A DNA stretch of 64,000 nt from Tenacibaculum sp. (GTDB lineage Bacteria; Bacteroidota; Bacteroidia; Flavobacteriales; Flavobacteriaceae): positions 124,001-188,000 of the forward strand of contig JAKVCX010000006.1 in assembly GCA_022448525.1 (NCBI GenBank), read 5' to 3'. The position numbers and the translations under genes are program-made. Every line of letters begins with the position of its first letter. The first letter of the stretch is position 1. Of this stretch, positions 57,573-64,000 are shown piece after piece. The notes beneath the pieces are model-generated. The model was not told the DNA's origin and searched no databases. It saw only the letters and a list, made by a program, of their open reading frames with translations.

Positions 57573-60326
57573 ATGAAAACATTTATTCAGGAAACAATTG
57601 AAGACATTTTAAAAACAACAAATAGTTTTGAAAATGTTACATTTATTTTGCCATCTAATCGTGCAGGTGTTTTTGTAAAACAAGCATTTAAAGAATCGCA
57701 AATAACTGGATTTTTACCTGAAATTATAAATATTGAAGAATTCACTCAGAAGGTTTCGGGAATACGAAAAATAGATAGTATTCAGCTTTTATTTTACTTC
57801 TACAAAATTTACAAAGAGCAAGAAGCTAATCCAGATTCATTTGATGCATTTGCCTCATGGGCTTTTACGGTAATTCAAGACTTTAATGAGATTGATCAGC
57901 ATTTGGTAAATACAGAAGATGTATTTGTGTATATCAGAGATATTCAGCGTTTAAAAAATTGGTCTGTAAAAGGAACTATCCAAGAAACAGAATTGATGAA
58001 AAACCATTTTGCTTTCATGGAAAAGCTGAATGAATATTACAATGCTTTGTATGCGTTTTTATTAGAGAATAAAATTGGTTATCAGGGTTGTATGTATCGA
58101 GAAGCAACCAAAAATATTCATCAGTTTTTAGAAAATAATAGTTCAAAAAAATTCTATTTCATTGGTTTTAATGCACTTAACAAAGCAGAGGAGTTCTTAT
58201 TGAAAGAAATGCTTATTCAAGGAAATACCGAAGTTTATTGGGATATAGATGAAACATTTTTGAATTCAACTCATCAAGCGGGGAATTTTATTAGAAAGTA
58301 TCTCAGTTCATGGAAGTATTACGAAAACGAGGAATTAAAAATGCCGAGTAATTACTTCAATGGAAATAAGAACATACAATTGATAGGTGCTGCAAAGAAT
58401 ATTTCTCAAATGAAATATGTGGGCGAATTATTATCAGACATGGAAAACCACAATAACACAGCTTTGGTTTTGTCTGATGAAACCTTGTTGCCAATTTCGT
58501 TAAATTCTCTTCCAGAAAGTGTTTCTTCCATCAATATAACAATGGGGTATCCGTTGAAAGATATTCCACTAACAAGTTTGTTTTTGTCTCTTTTTCAGTT
58601 GTTTATTTCTCAAGAAAAATTACAGAAAAAGGCGAGTAAAGAATTTTATTATAAAGATGTAATTAAAGTGATGAAACAGCCCTTATTACATCGATTATTA
58701 ATAGTGAATGAAATTTCGGTTTCTGATGAAATTACTTCTGCTATTCACAACAACAATCATACTTTTGTGAGTAAAGAATTTGTAGATAGTTTTTTACAAA
58801 AAACAGAAAGTTCGGTTCAAGAACTTGTTGGAAGTCTCTTTTTAAATAGTAATGACGTAGGAGGGTTTTTAAATAAAATTATTGCACTTATTGATCAACT
58901 AAAAGCAATAGTTTCTGGTTTAGAAAAAGAATTTTTATTTCGTTACTACACCGCTTTTATGCAATTAAATAATTTGCAAAAAGAATTTGGTTACTTTTCA
59001 GATTTGAAGACGTTATATCAGTTTTTTAAACAATTAATTACTTCAGAAACCATTTCTTTCCAGGGAGAGCCTTTGGCTGGATTGCAGTTGATGGGAATGT
59101 TAGAAACTCGTTTGTTAGATTTTGAAACTGTAATATTAACTTCCGTAAATGAAGGTATTCTTCCAGGAAATTCAAAACAAACCTCTTTTATTCCGTTTGA
59201 TGTAAAAGTTCAATTCGGATTGCCAACGTATCGTGAAAAAGATGCAATTTTCTCCTATCACTTTTTTAGATTATTACAAAGAGCAAAAAATATTTATCTA
59301 GTTTACAACACTGAAAGTGATTCTTTTGGAGGTGGAGAGAAAAGTAGATTTATAGCACAACTTGAGTTGTTGAAGAAAAATATTACGAGTCAATTTATCA
59401 GTCCGAAAGTAACTACGAATGCAGAAATAAAGAAAGAAGTACAGAAAAACGAGGCGGTATTACTAAAACTAGAAGAACTTGCCAAGAAGGGAATTTCTCC
59501 TTCGGCTTTAACGAATTATTTATATAATCCGATTGCTTTCTATCAACAAAAAGTCCTAAAAATAAAGGAGTTTGATGAAATTGAGGAAGAAGTTGCTTTT
59601 AATACTTTAGGAACTGTAGTTCACGAAACATTAAGAGAATTATACGAACCTTATTTAGGAAAATTCCTTCAGCTGGAAAATGTGAAGGAAATGAAACCTA
59701 AAATTAAGGAATTTGTTCTTCGAAACTTTGCCATTCATTTTAAAAACGGAGATGTTTCTACAGGTAAAAACCGATTGATTTTTGAGGTGGCAACTCGTTT
59801 CGTTAGTAATTTCTTAAATCAGGAAATAGATTTATTAAAAGATGAGTCGAATGAATTGAAAATTCTCGGAATAGAAAAAGATTACGAGGCTTATATTCAT
59901 ATTGATGAAATTGATTTTCCAATTAAAATTCATGGACAGGTTGATAGAATTGATCAATTAAACGGTGTTGTCAGAATTATTGATTATAAAACCGGAAGTG
60001 TAAAACCTTCAGATTTGAAAGTTCCGTTTTTAGAAGAGATCCGAGATTTTAAATACAGTAAAGCTATTCAGGTGTTATTATATGCATTTATGTATCTGGA
60101 AAGTGAAAACATTAATGAAAATACTGAGATGCAGGCAGGAATAGTTTCCTTTAAAAAGTTACAATCAGGATTTATGAAACTTAATTTTTCAGAGAAGTTT
60201 AGAGGTGAAGATTTCAATGTAACACCAGAAAGAGTTTACGCCTTTATTGATGAGATGAAAATTCTTGTAAGAGAGATTTACAATCAGGAAATTGATTTTG
60301 TAGAACCTAGTGAGTTGCCTTTTTAA
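57573..60326 (+). CDS. PD-(D/E)XK nuclease superfamily, AddB-like protein
   Basis: 917 residues from the ATG at 57573 (earlier in-frame starts precede a TACTTTAG -7-like box). The N-terminal two-thirds look like an inactive helicase scaffold (SNRAGVFVKQAFKES near a degenerate P-loop; TSVNEGILPGNSKQTSFIPFDV is the UvrD/AddB motif IV-like segment). The C-terminal nuclease begins near 645 (ISPSALTNYLYNPIAFYQQKVL) with GTVVHETLRELYEPYL, the active-site IIDYKTGSVK (D-x-K of PD-(D/E)XK), and AIQVLLYAFMYLE. Lacks the obvious four-Cys cluster of Bacillus AddB. Probably acts in double-strand break end processing with an AddA helicase encoded elsewhere. Confidence 0.85.
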   Translation: MKTFIQETIEDILKTTNSFENVTFILPSNRAGVFVKQAFKESQITGFLPEIINIEEFTQKVSGIRKIDSIQLLFYFYKIYKEQEANPDSFDAFASWAFTVIQDFNEIDQHLVNTEDVFVYIRDIQRLKNWSVKGTIQETELMKNHFAFMEKLNEYYNALYAFLLENKIGYQGCMYREATKNIHQFLENNSSKKFYFIGFNALNKAEEFLLKEMLIQGNTEVYWDIDETFLNSTHQAGNFIRKYLSSWKYYENEELKMPSNYFNGNKNIQLIGAAKNISQMKYVGELLSDMENHNNTALVLSDETLLPISLNSLPESVSSINITMGYPLKDIPLTSLFLSLFQLFISQEKLQKKASKEFYYKDVIKVMKQPLLHRLLIVNEISVSDEITSAIHNNNHTFVSKEFVDSFLQKTESSVQELVGSLFLNSNDVGGFLNKIIALIDQLKAIVSGLEKEFLFRYYTAFMQLNNLQKEFGYFSDLKTLYQFFKQLITSETISFQGEPLAGLQLMGMLETRLLDFETVILTSVNEGILPGNSKQTSFIPFDVKVQFGLPTYREKDAIFSYHFFRLLQRAKNIYLVYNTESDSFGGGEKSRFIAQLELLKKNITSQFISPKVTTNAEIKKEVQKNEAVLLKLEELAKKGISPSALTNYLYNPIAFYQQKVLKIKEFDEIEEEVAFNTLGTVVHETLRELYEPYLGKFLQLENVKEMKPKIKEFVLRNFAIHFKNGDVSTGKNRLIFEVATRFVSNFLNQEIDLLKDESNELKILGIEKDYEAYIHIDEIDFPIKIHGQVDRIDQLNGVVRIIDYKTGSVKPSDLKVPFLEEIRDFKYSKAIQVLLYAFMYLESENINENTEMQAGIVSFKKLQSGFMKLNFSEKFRGEDFNVTPERVYAFIDEMKILVREIYNQEIDFVEPSELPF

Positions 60327-60857
60327 TTAAATCTCCATCCCAACAATTTTCCAAACTTGGTTATTGGCGGAATATTCAGAAATAGTTTTAAATCCTAAAG
60401 CGTTATGAGCATTTATCGAACGAATGTTTTCAGCATCGATTTCGGTTATAATACTAGAATACTTTTCGGTAAAAACAGTGCTCATTTTATCATATAATCC
60501 TCGAAAAATTCCTTTTCCACGATGTTCTTTATCTACACATACCTGCCCCATAATAATGAAATTCTGATCAATGTTTAACTTTTCCAATTCTGAAAACATG
60601 GGAATTAAAACAGGAATGGAATCTTTAAATAAGGTTGACATTGATAAAGTATATCCAACAACTTTGTCGTTGGATTTTGCAATAATATGTGGATGAATTT
60701 CATGCATATTAAAAAGCGTCTCAAAATCATGTTCAACAGTTACAAATCCTTCTTGTTTTTTTTCTTCATCACTTAATCCTTTAGGCAAGTTTTGTTGTTG
60801 TAATTCTAAAATTTGATGAAGTTCAGTTTCAGAAGAAGTTTGGGTGAAAATTAGCAT
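60327..60857 (-). CDS. GNAT-family acetyltransferase
   Basis: 176 residues. Acetyl-CoA motif A QVCVDKEHRGKGIFRGLYDKM (HRGKGIF gives the Q/RxxGxG/A loop), preceded by beta4 FIIMG and followed by IITEIDAENIRSINAHNALGFKTI (motif B). The N-terminus is involved in substrate binding (LQQQNLPKGLSDEEKKQEGFV). Substrate not deducible. Its stop directly abuts that of the convergent nuclease gene. Confidence 0.85.
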   Translation of the reverse strand: MLIFTQTSSETELHQILELQQQNLPKGLSDEEKKQEGFVTVEHDFETLFNMHEIHPHIIAKSNDKVVGYTLSMSTLFKDSIPVLIPMFSELEKLNIDQNFIIMGQVCVDKEHRGKGIFRGLYDKMSTVFTEKYSSIITEIDAENIRSINAHNALGFKTISEYSANNQVWKIVGMEI

Positions 60858-60957
60858 AAGGCGTAGCGATAAGTTGAACAGATTTTTTGCAAACGTTTTC
60901 GTTATAAAAATAAAGAAATATGCCTTTTTAATCGTGTTTTTTCTAATTTAGAATAAT

Positions 60958-60965
60958 TATTTTTG
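60958..60965 (+). promoter_or_regulatory. -7 box of pgk
   Basis: TATTTTTG, giving a leader of about 36 bases to the ATG at 61005. Confidence 0.5.
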
Positions 60966-61004
60966 CTACAAATCAAAAAAGCAAACTTCTTAAAAACCGA
61001 AGCA

Positions 61005-62192
61005 ATGAAGACAATCAACGATTTTAATTTTAAAGATAAAAAAGCATTAATCCGTGTAGATTTTAATGTGCCGTTAAACGATGAATTTCAAGTAACAGAT
61101 GATACTAGAATTCAATCAGCAAAACCAACTATTATTAAAATTTTAGAAGATGGAGGAAGCTGTGTATTAATGTCGCATTTAGGTCGTCCAAAAGGTGTTG
61201 ATGAAAAGTTTTCTTTACAGCATATTGTTGATAAGGTTAGTGAAGTAATTGGTGTTCAAGTAAAGTTTGTAAACGATTGTGTTGGAGCTAGTGTTGAAGA
61301 AGCAGTTGCTGGATTACAAAACGGTGAGATTCTATTATTAGAAAATTTACGTTTTCACGGTGAAGAAAAAGTAGGAGATGTTGGCTTTGCTGAACAACTT
61401 TCAAAGTTAGGAGATGTGTATGTAAACGATGCTTTTGGAACTGCTCATAGAGCTCATGCATCAACAGCAGTAATTGCACAATTCTTTCCAGAAAATAAAT
61501 GTTTTGGGTCTTTATTAGCGAAAGAAATTGAAAGTATAGATAAAGTATTAAACAACTCTGAAAAGCCGGTAACTGCAATTTTAGGAGGAGCAAAAGTATC
61601 TTCTAAAATTGGTGTGATTGAAAACATTATTGAAAAAGTAGATCATATTATTGTTGGTGGAGGAATGACATTCACATTTGTAAAAGCCTTAGGAGGATCG
61701 ATTGGAAATTCTTTAGTTGAAGAAGATAAGTTACAGTTAGCTTTAGATATTTTAAAAATTGCGAAAGAGAAAAATACTGAAATTCACTTGCCAGTAGATG
61801 CTGTTATTGCGGATAATTTTGCAAACGACGCCAATACACAAACAGTGAATACTAATGAAATTCCTGATGGTTGGATGGGATTAGATGTTGGACCAGAAAC
61901 ATCTAAAAAGTTTGCAGAAGTTTTAGCGAATTCTAAAACCATTTTATGGAATGGACCTTTAGGAGTTTTTGAAATGGAGAACTTTGCAAAAGGAACAATT
62001 GAACTAGGAAATGCAATTGATGCAGCGACTAAAAACGGAGCGTTCTCTTTAGTTGGAGGAGGAGATTCTGTAGCAGCTGTTAAACAATTTGGATTTGCAG
62101 ATAAAGTAAGTTATGTATCAACAGGTGGTGGAGCTATGTTAGAAAGCTTAGAAGGAAAAACTTTACCAGGAATTGATGCTATTTTAAATTAG
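61005..62192 (+). CDS. pgk: Phosphoglycerate kinase
   Basis: 395 residues from the ATG at 61005; the longer frame back to 60963 begins inside the promoter box. [14 protein letters not shown] (RVDxNVP), [55 protein letters not shown], and nucleotide-loop [13 protein letters not shown]. Full length, complete. Glycolytic ATP-forming step. Followed 12 bases later by a GTG-started membrane protein gene. Confidence 0.98.
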   Translation: MKTINDFNFKDKKALIRVDFNVPLNDEFQVTDDTRIQSAKPTIIKILEDGGSCVLMSHLGRPKGVDEKFSLQHIVDKVSEVIGVQVKFVNDCVGASVEEAVAGLQNGEILLLENLRFHGEEKVGDVGFAEQLSKLGDVYVNDAFGTAHRAHASTAVIAQFFPENKCFGSLLAKEIESIDKVLNNSEKPVTAILGGAKVSSKIGVIENIIEKVDHIIVGGGMTFTFVKALGGSIGNSLVEEDKLQLALDILKIAKEKNTEIHLPVDAVIADNFANDANTQTVNTNEIPDGWMGLDVGPETSKKFAEVLANSKTILWNGPLGVFEMENFAKGTIELGNAIDAATKNGAFSLVGGGDSVAAVKQFGFADKVSYVSTGGGAMLESLEGKTLPGIDAILN

Positions 62193-62204
62193 AGAATTAT
62201 TGCT

Positions 62205-62804
62205 GTGAAAAAATATTGGTTCTTAAAAGATAACACATACTTGATAGGTGTGAATGAAAATTCAATTTACTCAGGTAGTGTAAAAAAGTATATAAAATCA
62301 GAACTTGTTAACAAAATTGAGAGAGAAGGGTTTCCTGAAGATATTTTCAGTGTGCCTTTCTCTTATATCAAGTCTATTGAAAATCCTGAGGGTAAAAAGA
62401 GTATTACTATTTTCTACGGAGATCAATCTGAGGAAGAAGTAGTAATTGAAAATGAAGTCGTGAAAAATGAATTTTTCGAGGAAGTACAAAATCGATTGGA
62501 GAACTTTGAATATTCAAAAGAAAAGCCTTCGATTTTTAAACATGCAAAAGCTCAATTTTTTGCTGTTCTTTTTATTACAGGTATTTTTGTTTGGACTTTT
62601 TATTTAGCAAATGAAATCGAAAAGGGTTATCAATACGAGGTTGTTGGTAGAAGACAAGGATTAGGAAGTCTTGTTCTAGGATTAGCTCAGTTTGGTTCTT
62701 TAAAAGTAATTTTAGGTTATCTAGGTCTTCTTTCAATTGCTCTTTTTGCCTTGGTAAAAAGATTAAAAAATAGAGTTTTTGTAGAATATCTTGTAAGAAA
62801 GTAG
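62205..62804 (+). CDS. Membrane-anchored protein of unknown function
   Basis: 199 residues, GTG start (MKKYWFLKDNTYLIGVNE). An N-terminal 120-residue soluble part with beta-rich character (SVPFSYIKSIENPEGKKSITIFYGDQSEEEVVI, PH-like by appearance only), then two membrane helices (FAVLFITGIFVWTFYLANEI and VILGYLGLLSIALFALVK) and a short basic tail. Not recognised. Probably co-transcribed with pgk. Confidence 0.65.
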   Translation: MKKYWFLKDNTYLIGVNENSIYSGSVKKYIKSELVNKIEREGFPEDIFSVPFSYIKSIENPEGKKSITIFYGDQSEEEVVIENEVVKNEFFEEVQNRLENFEYSKEKPSIFKHAKAQFFAVLFITGIFVWTFYLANEIEKGYQYEVVGRRQGLGSLVLGLAQFGSLKVILGYLGLLSIALFALVKRLKNRVFVEYLVRK

Positions 62805-62837
62805 GTTTTTACGAGACATTCATTTAAAATCAAACAG

Positions 62838-63878
62838 ATGAAATACACAACGTTACCAAATACTGATGTAAAAGTTTCTAAAATATGTTTAGGAACTATG
62901 ACATGGGGAAATCAAAATACAGAAGCAGAAGGTTTCGAACAAATGGATTACGCTTTAGAACAAGGTGTAAACTTTTTTGATACAGCAGAATTATATTCTG
63001 TTCCTGCAACACCAGAAACCTATGGTGCAACAGAAAAAATTATTGGAAACTGGTTTAAGAAAACTGGAAATAGAGATAAAGTAGTTTTAGCTTCTAAAAT
63101 TGCTGGAGGTGGAGATTATACAGCTCATATACGATCAGGAGGATTAACAGGTCAAAATATTATTGAAGCTGTTGAAGGAAGTTTAAAACGTTTACAAACG
63201 GATTATATCGATTTATATCAATTACACTGGCCGAACAGAGGTGTAAATTGTTTCGGTGTAAGAGACTATCCATATAAAACGTCAACAAAAGAAGCAGAAG
63301 ATCATATTGAGATTTTAGAAACACTTCAGGAATTAATTAAACAAGGAAAGATAAAACATGTTGGATTATCAAATGAAACTCCTTGGGGAACGATGAAGTA
63401 TTTACAAGCTGCTGAACAAAAAGGATTACCAAGAATGGCAACAATCCAAAATTCATATTCTTTAATTCACCGTGGTTATGAATATGGAATGTCAGAAGTT
63501 TCAATGCGTGAAAATATTGGATTATTAGCGTATTCTCCATTAGCACAAGGAGTACTTTCCGGAAAGTATTTAGATGGTGGTCAGCCAAAAGGAGCGAGAG
63601 GAACATTATTTCCTCGTTTTATTGCTCGTTATATGGGCGACGGATCTCAGGAAGCAGTAAGAGCGTATTTAGCAATTGCAGAGAAACATGGATTGACGTT
63701 GTCTGAATTATCATTAGCATATATCAATCAATTACCATTTGTAACGAGTAACATTATTGGTGCTACAAAAATGGATCAATTAAAGGAGAATATAGGTTCT
63801 ATTAACATCGATTTATCTGAAGAAATTTTAGAGGAAATCGAAGCCGTACATGCGGCAAGACCGAATCCTGCTCCGTAG
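62838..63878 (+). CDS. Aldo/keto reductase (Tas-like)
   Basis: 346 residues, TIM barrel. The catalytic tetrad of AKRs is present: Asp and Tyr in FFDTAELYSV, Lys in VVLASKIAG, and His in YQLHWPN. NADPH-binding C-terminal region IIGATKMDQLKENI. Similar in length and order to E. coli Tas (about 346). Physiological substrate unknown. Followed by a long hairpin terminator. Confidence 0.93.
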   Translation: MKYTTLPNTDVKVSKICLGTMTWGNQNTEAEGFEQMDYALEQGVNFFDTAELYSVPATPETYGATEKIIGNWFKKTGNRDKVVLASKIAGGGDYTAHIRSGGLTGQNIIEAVEGSLKRLQTDYIDLYQLHWPNRGVNCFGVRDYPYKTSTKEAEDHIEILETLQELIKQGKIKHVGLSNETPWGTMKYLQAAEQKGLPRMATIQNSYSLIHRGYEYGMSEVSMRENIGLLAYSPLAQGVLSGKYLDGGQPKGARGTLFPRFIARYMGDGSQEAVRAYLAIAEKHGLTLSELSLAYINQLPFVTSNIIGATKMDQLKENIGSINIDLSEEILEEIEAVHAARPNPAP

Positions 63879-63909
63879 TTTTAATTTGAGTATAAAAAAC
63901 AAAATATTT

Positions 63910-63956
63910 GCATCATACATGGTAGTATTTATAACTATCATTATGATGCTTTTTTA
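63910..63956 (+). terminator. Long intrinsic terminator after the aldo/keto reductase
   Basis: GCATCATA (63910-63917) pairs with TATGATGC (63942-63949), extended by TGGTAGT/ACTATCA with one G-U pair and a single bulge, then six T. Confidence 0.8.
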
Positions 63957-64000
63957 TTCTTTGTTATTTTCAAATTGTAATAATGAAATATTAGAGTGTG

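Noticed and set aside
60963..61004. Upstream in-frame start for pgk.
   Set aside because: Begins inside the TATTTTTG box; [13 protein letters not shown] is the usual start.
63886..64000. Possible start of a lipoprotein gene running off the right edge (TTG at 63886 or ATG at 63919, with LLFSNC lipobox-like sequence).
   Set aside because: The putative coding sequence coincides with a long, well-paired hairpin plus six T (63910-63956) that is best read as the aldo/keto reductase terminator.
1..64000. Search by eye for CRISPR arrays, insertion sequences, integrases, restriction or toxin-antitoxin genes, tRNA and rRNA.
   Set aside because: None seen; base composition and codon use look even, with no sign of a recent island.

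Overview
The window is ordinary-looking chromosome from a low-GC member of the Bacteroidota, most likely a marine Flavobacteriaceae bacterium. Three things support this. Promoter-like sites match the Bacteroidota consensus (TTG, about 19-20 bases, TAnnTTTG) and Shine-Dalgarno sequences are essentially absent. Gene content is typical of the group: carboxypeptidase-regulatory TonB receptors, TPR-LytS/LytTR regulators, membrane-anchored AraC regulators, a short DUF6341-like protein beside trmB, and homogentisate/4-HPP/tryptophan dioxygenases together. Many outer-membrane beta-barrels and lipoproteins are present. Genus cannot be decided from the sequence alone. No rRNA, tRNA, CRISPR array, insertion sequence, prophage or defence island was seen.

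Layout. 1-2.2 kb: truncated heme A synthase (ctaA), a heavy-metal-binding lipoprotein, an EamA exporter. 2.2-5.6 kb: a pair of M16 peptidase-family proteins, one catalytic and one inactive with a LolA-like tail. 5.8-6.7 kb: rplU-rpmA. 6.8-10.9 kb: HD hydrolase, asd, trhO, dinB. 10.9-13.6 kb: TPR histidine kinase and LytTR regulator. 13.8-17.7 kb: minus-strand operon holB - lipoprotein - NtrY-like kinase - crotonase. 17.8-20.2 kb: feoA-feoB plus a 39-residue FeoB-associated protein. 20.3-24.2 kb: two outer-membrane proteins. 24.2-27.1 kb: brnQ and two alpha/beta hydrolases. 27.1-31.9 kb: two paralogous membrane-anchored AraC regulators and a TonB-family receptor. 32-36.1 kb: outer-membrane proteins, upp, membrane proteins, trmB. 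36.2-38.6 kb: LysE exporter, alkyltransferase-like protein, Mrp ATPase, NifU-domain protein. 38.7-41.5 kb: ferredoxin-NADP reductase - fatty acid/sterol hydroxylase - membrane protein - 2Fe-2S ferredoxin operon. 41.6-42.5 kb: unknown small protein and ferritin. 42.8-46.1 kb: hmgA-hppD and tryptophan dioxygenase. 46.2-50 kb: DUF3108 protein, M23 lipoprotein, pgi. 50-53 kb: large TonB receptor. 53-55.3 kb: membrane protein, plsC, acyl-ACP desaturase. 55.3-57.5 kb: minus operon ending in DUF1905. 57.5-64 kb: AddB-like nuclease, GNAT, pgk, membrane protein, aldo/keto reductase.

How genes cooperate. Iron uptake (FeoAB plus partner), storage (ferritin) and use (Mrp/NifU, ferredoxin, FNR, several non-heme iron oxygenases) recur. 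The FNR-hydroxylase-ferredoxin operon looks like a self-contained electron-transfer chain. Tyrosine/phenylalanine and tryptophan ring cleavage are linked. plsC and the desaturase lie side by side for membrane lipid synthesis.

The most interesting non-coding signal is a recurring arrangement in which the TAnnTTTG box ends only 3-5 bases before ATG, predicting several leaderless mRNAs. Others are a cluster of AGTCGAAC repeats between the AraC pair and their neighbouring receptor, hairpins in the rplU and fnr leaders, and a short ORF in the hmgA leader. I did not find a clearly new multi-gene system; the AraC-pair/receptor cassette and the FNR-hydroxylase-ferredoxin operon are the best candidates for a closer look. 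Family assignments rest on reading motifs by eye, without database searches.
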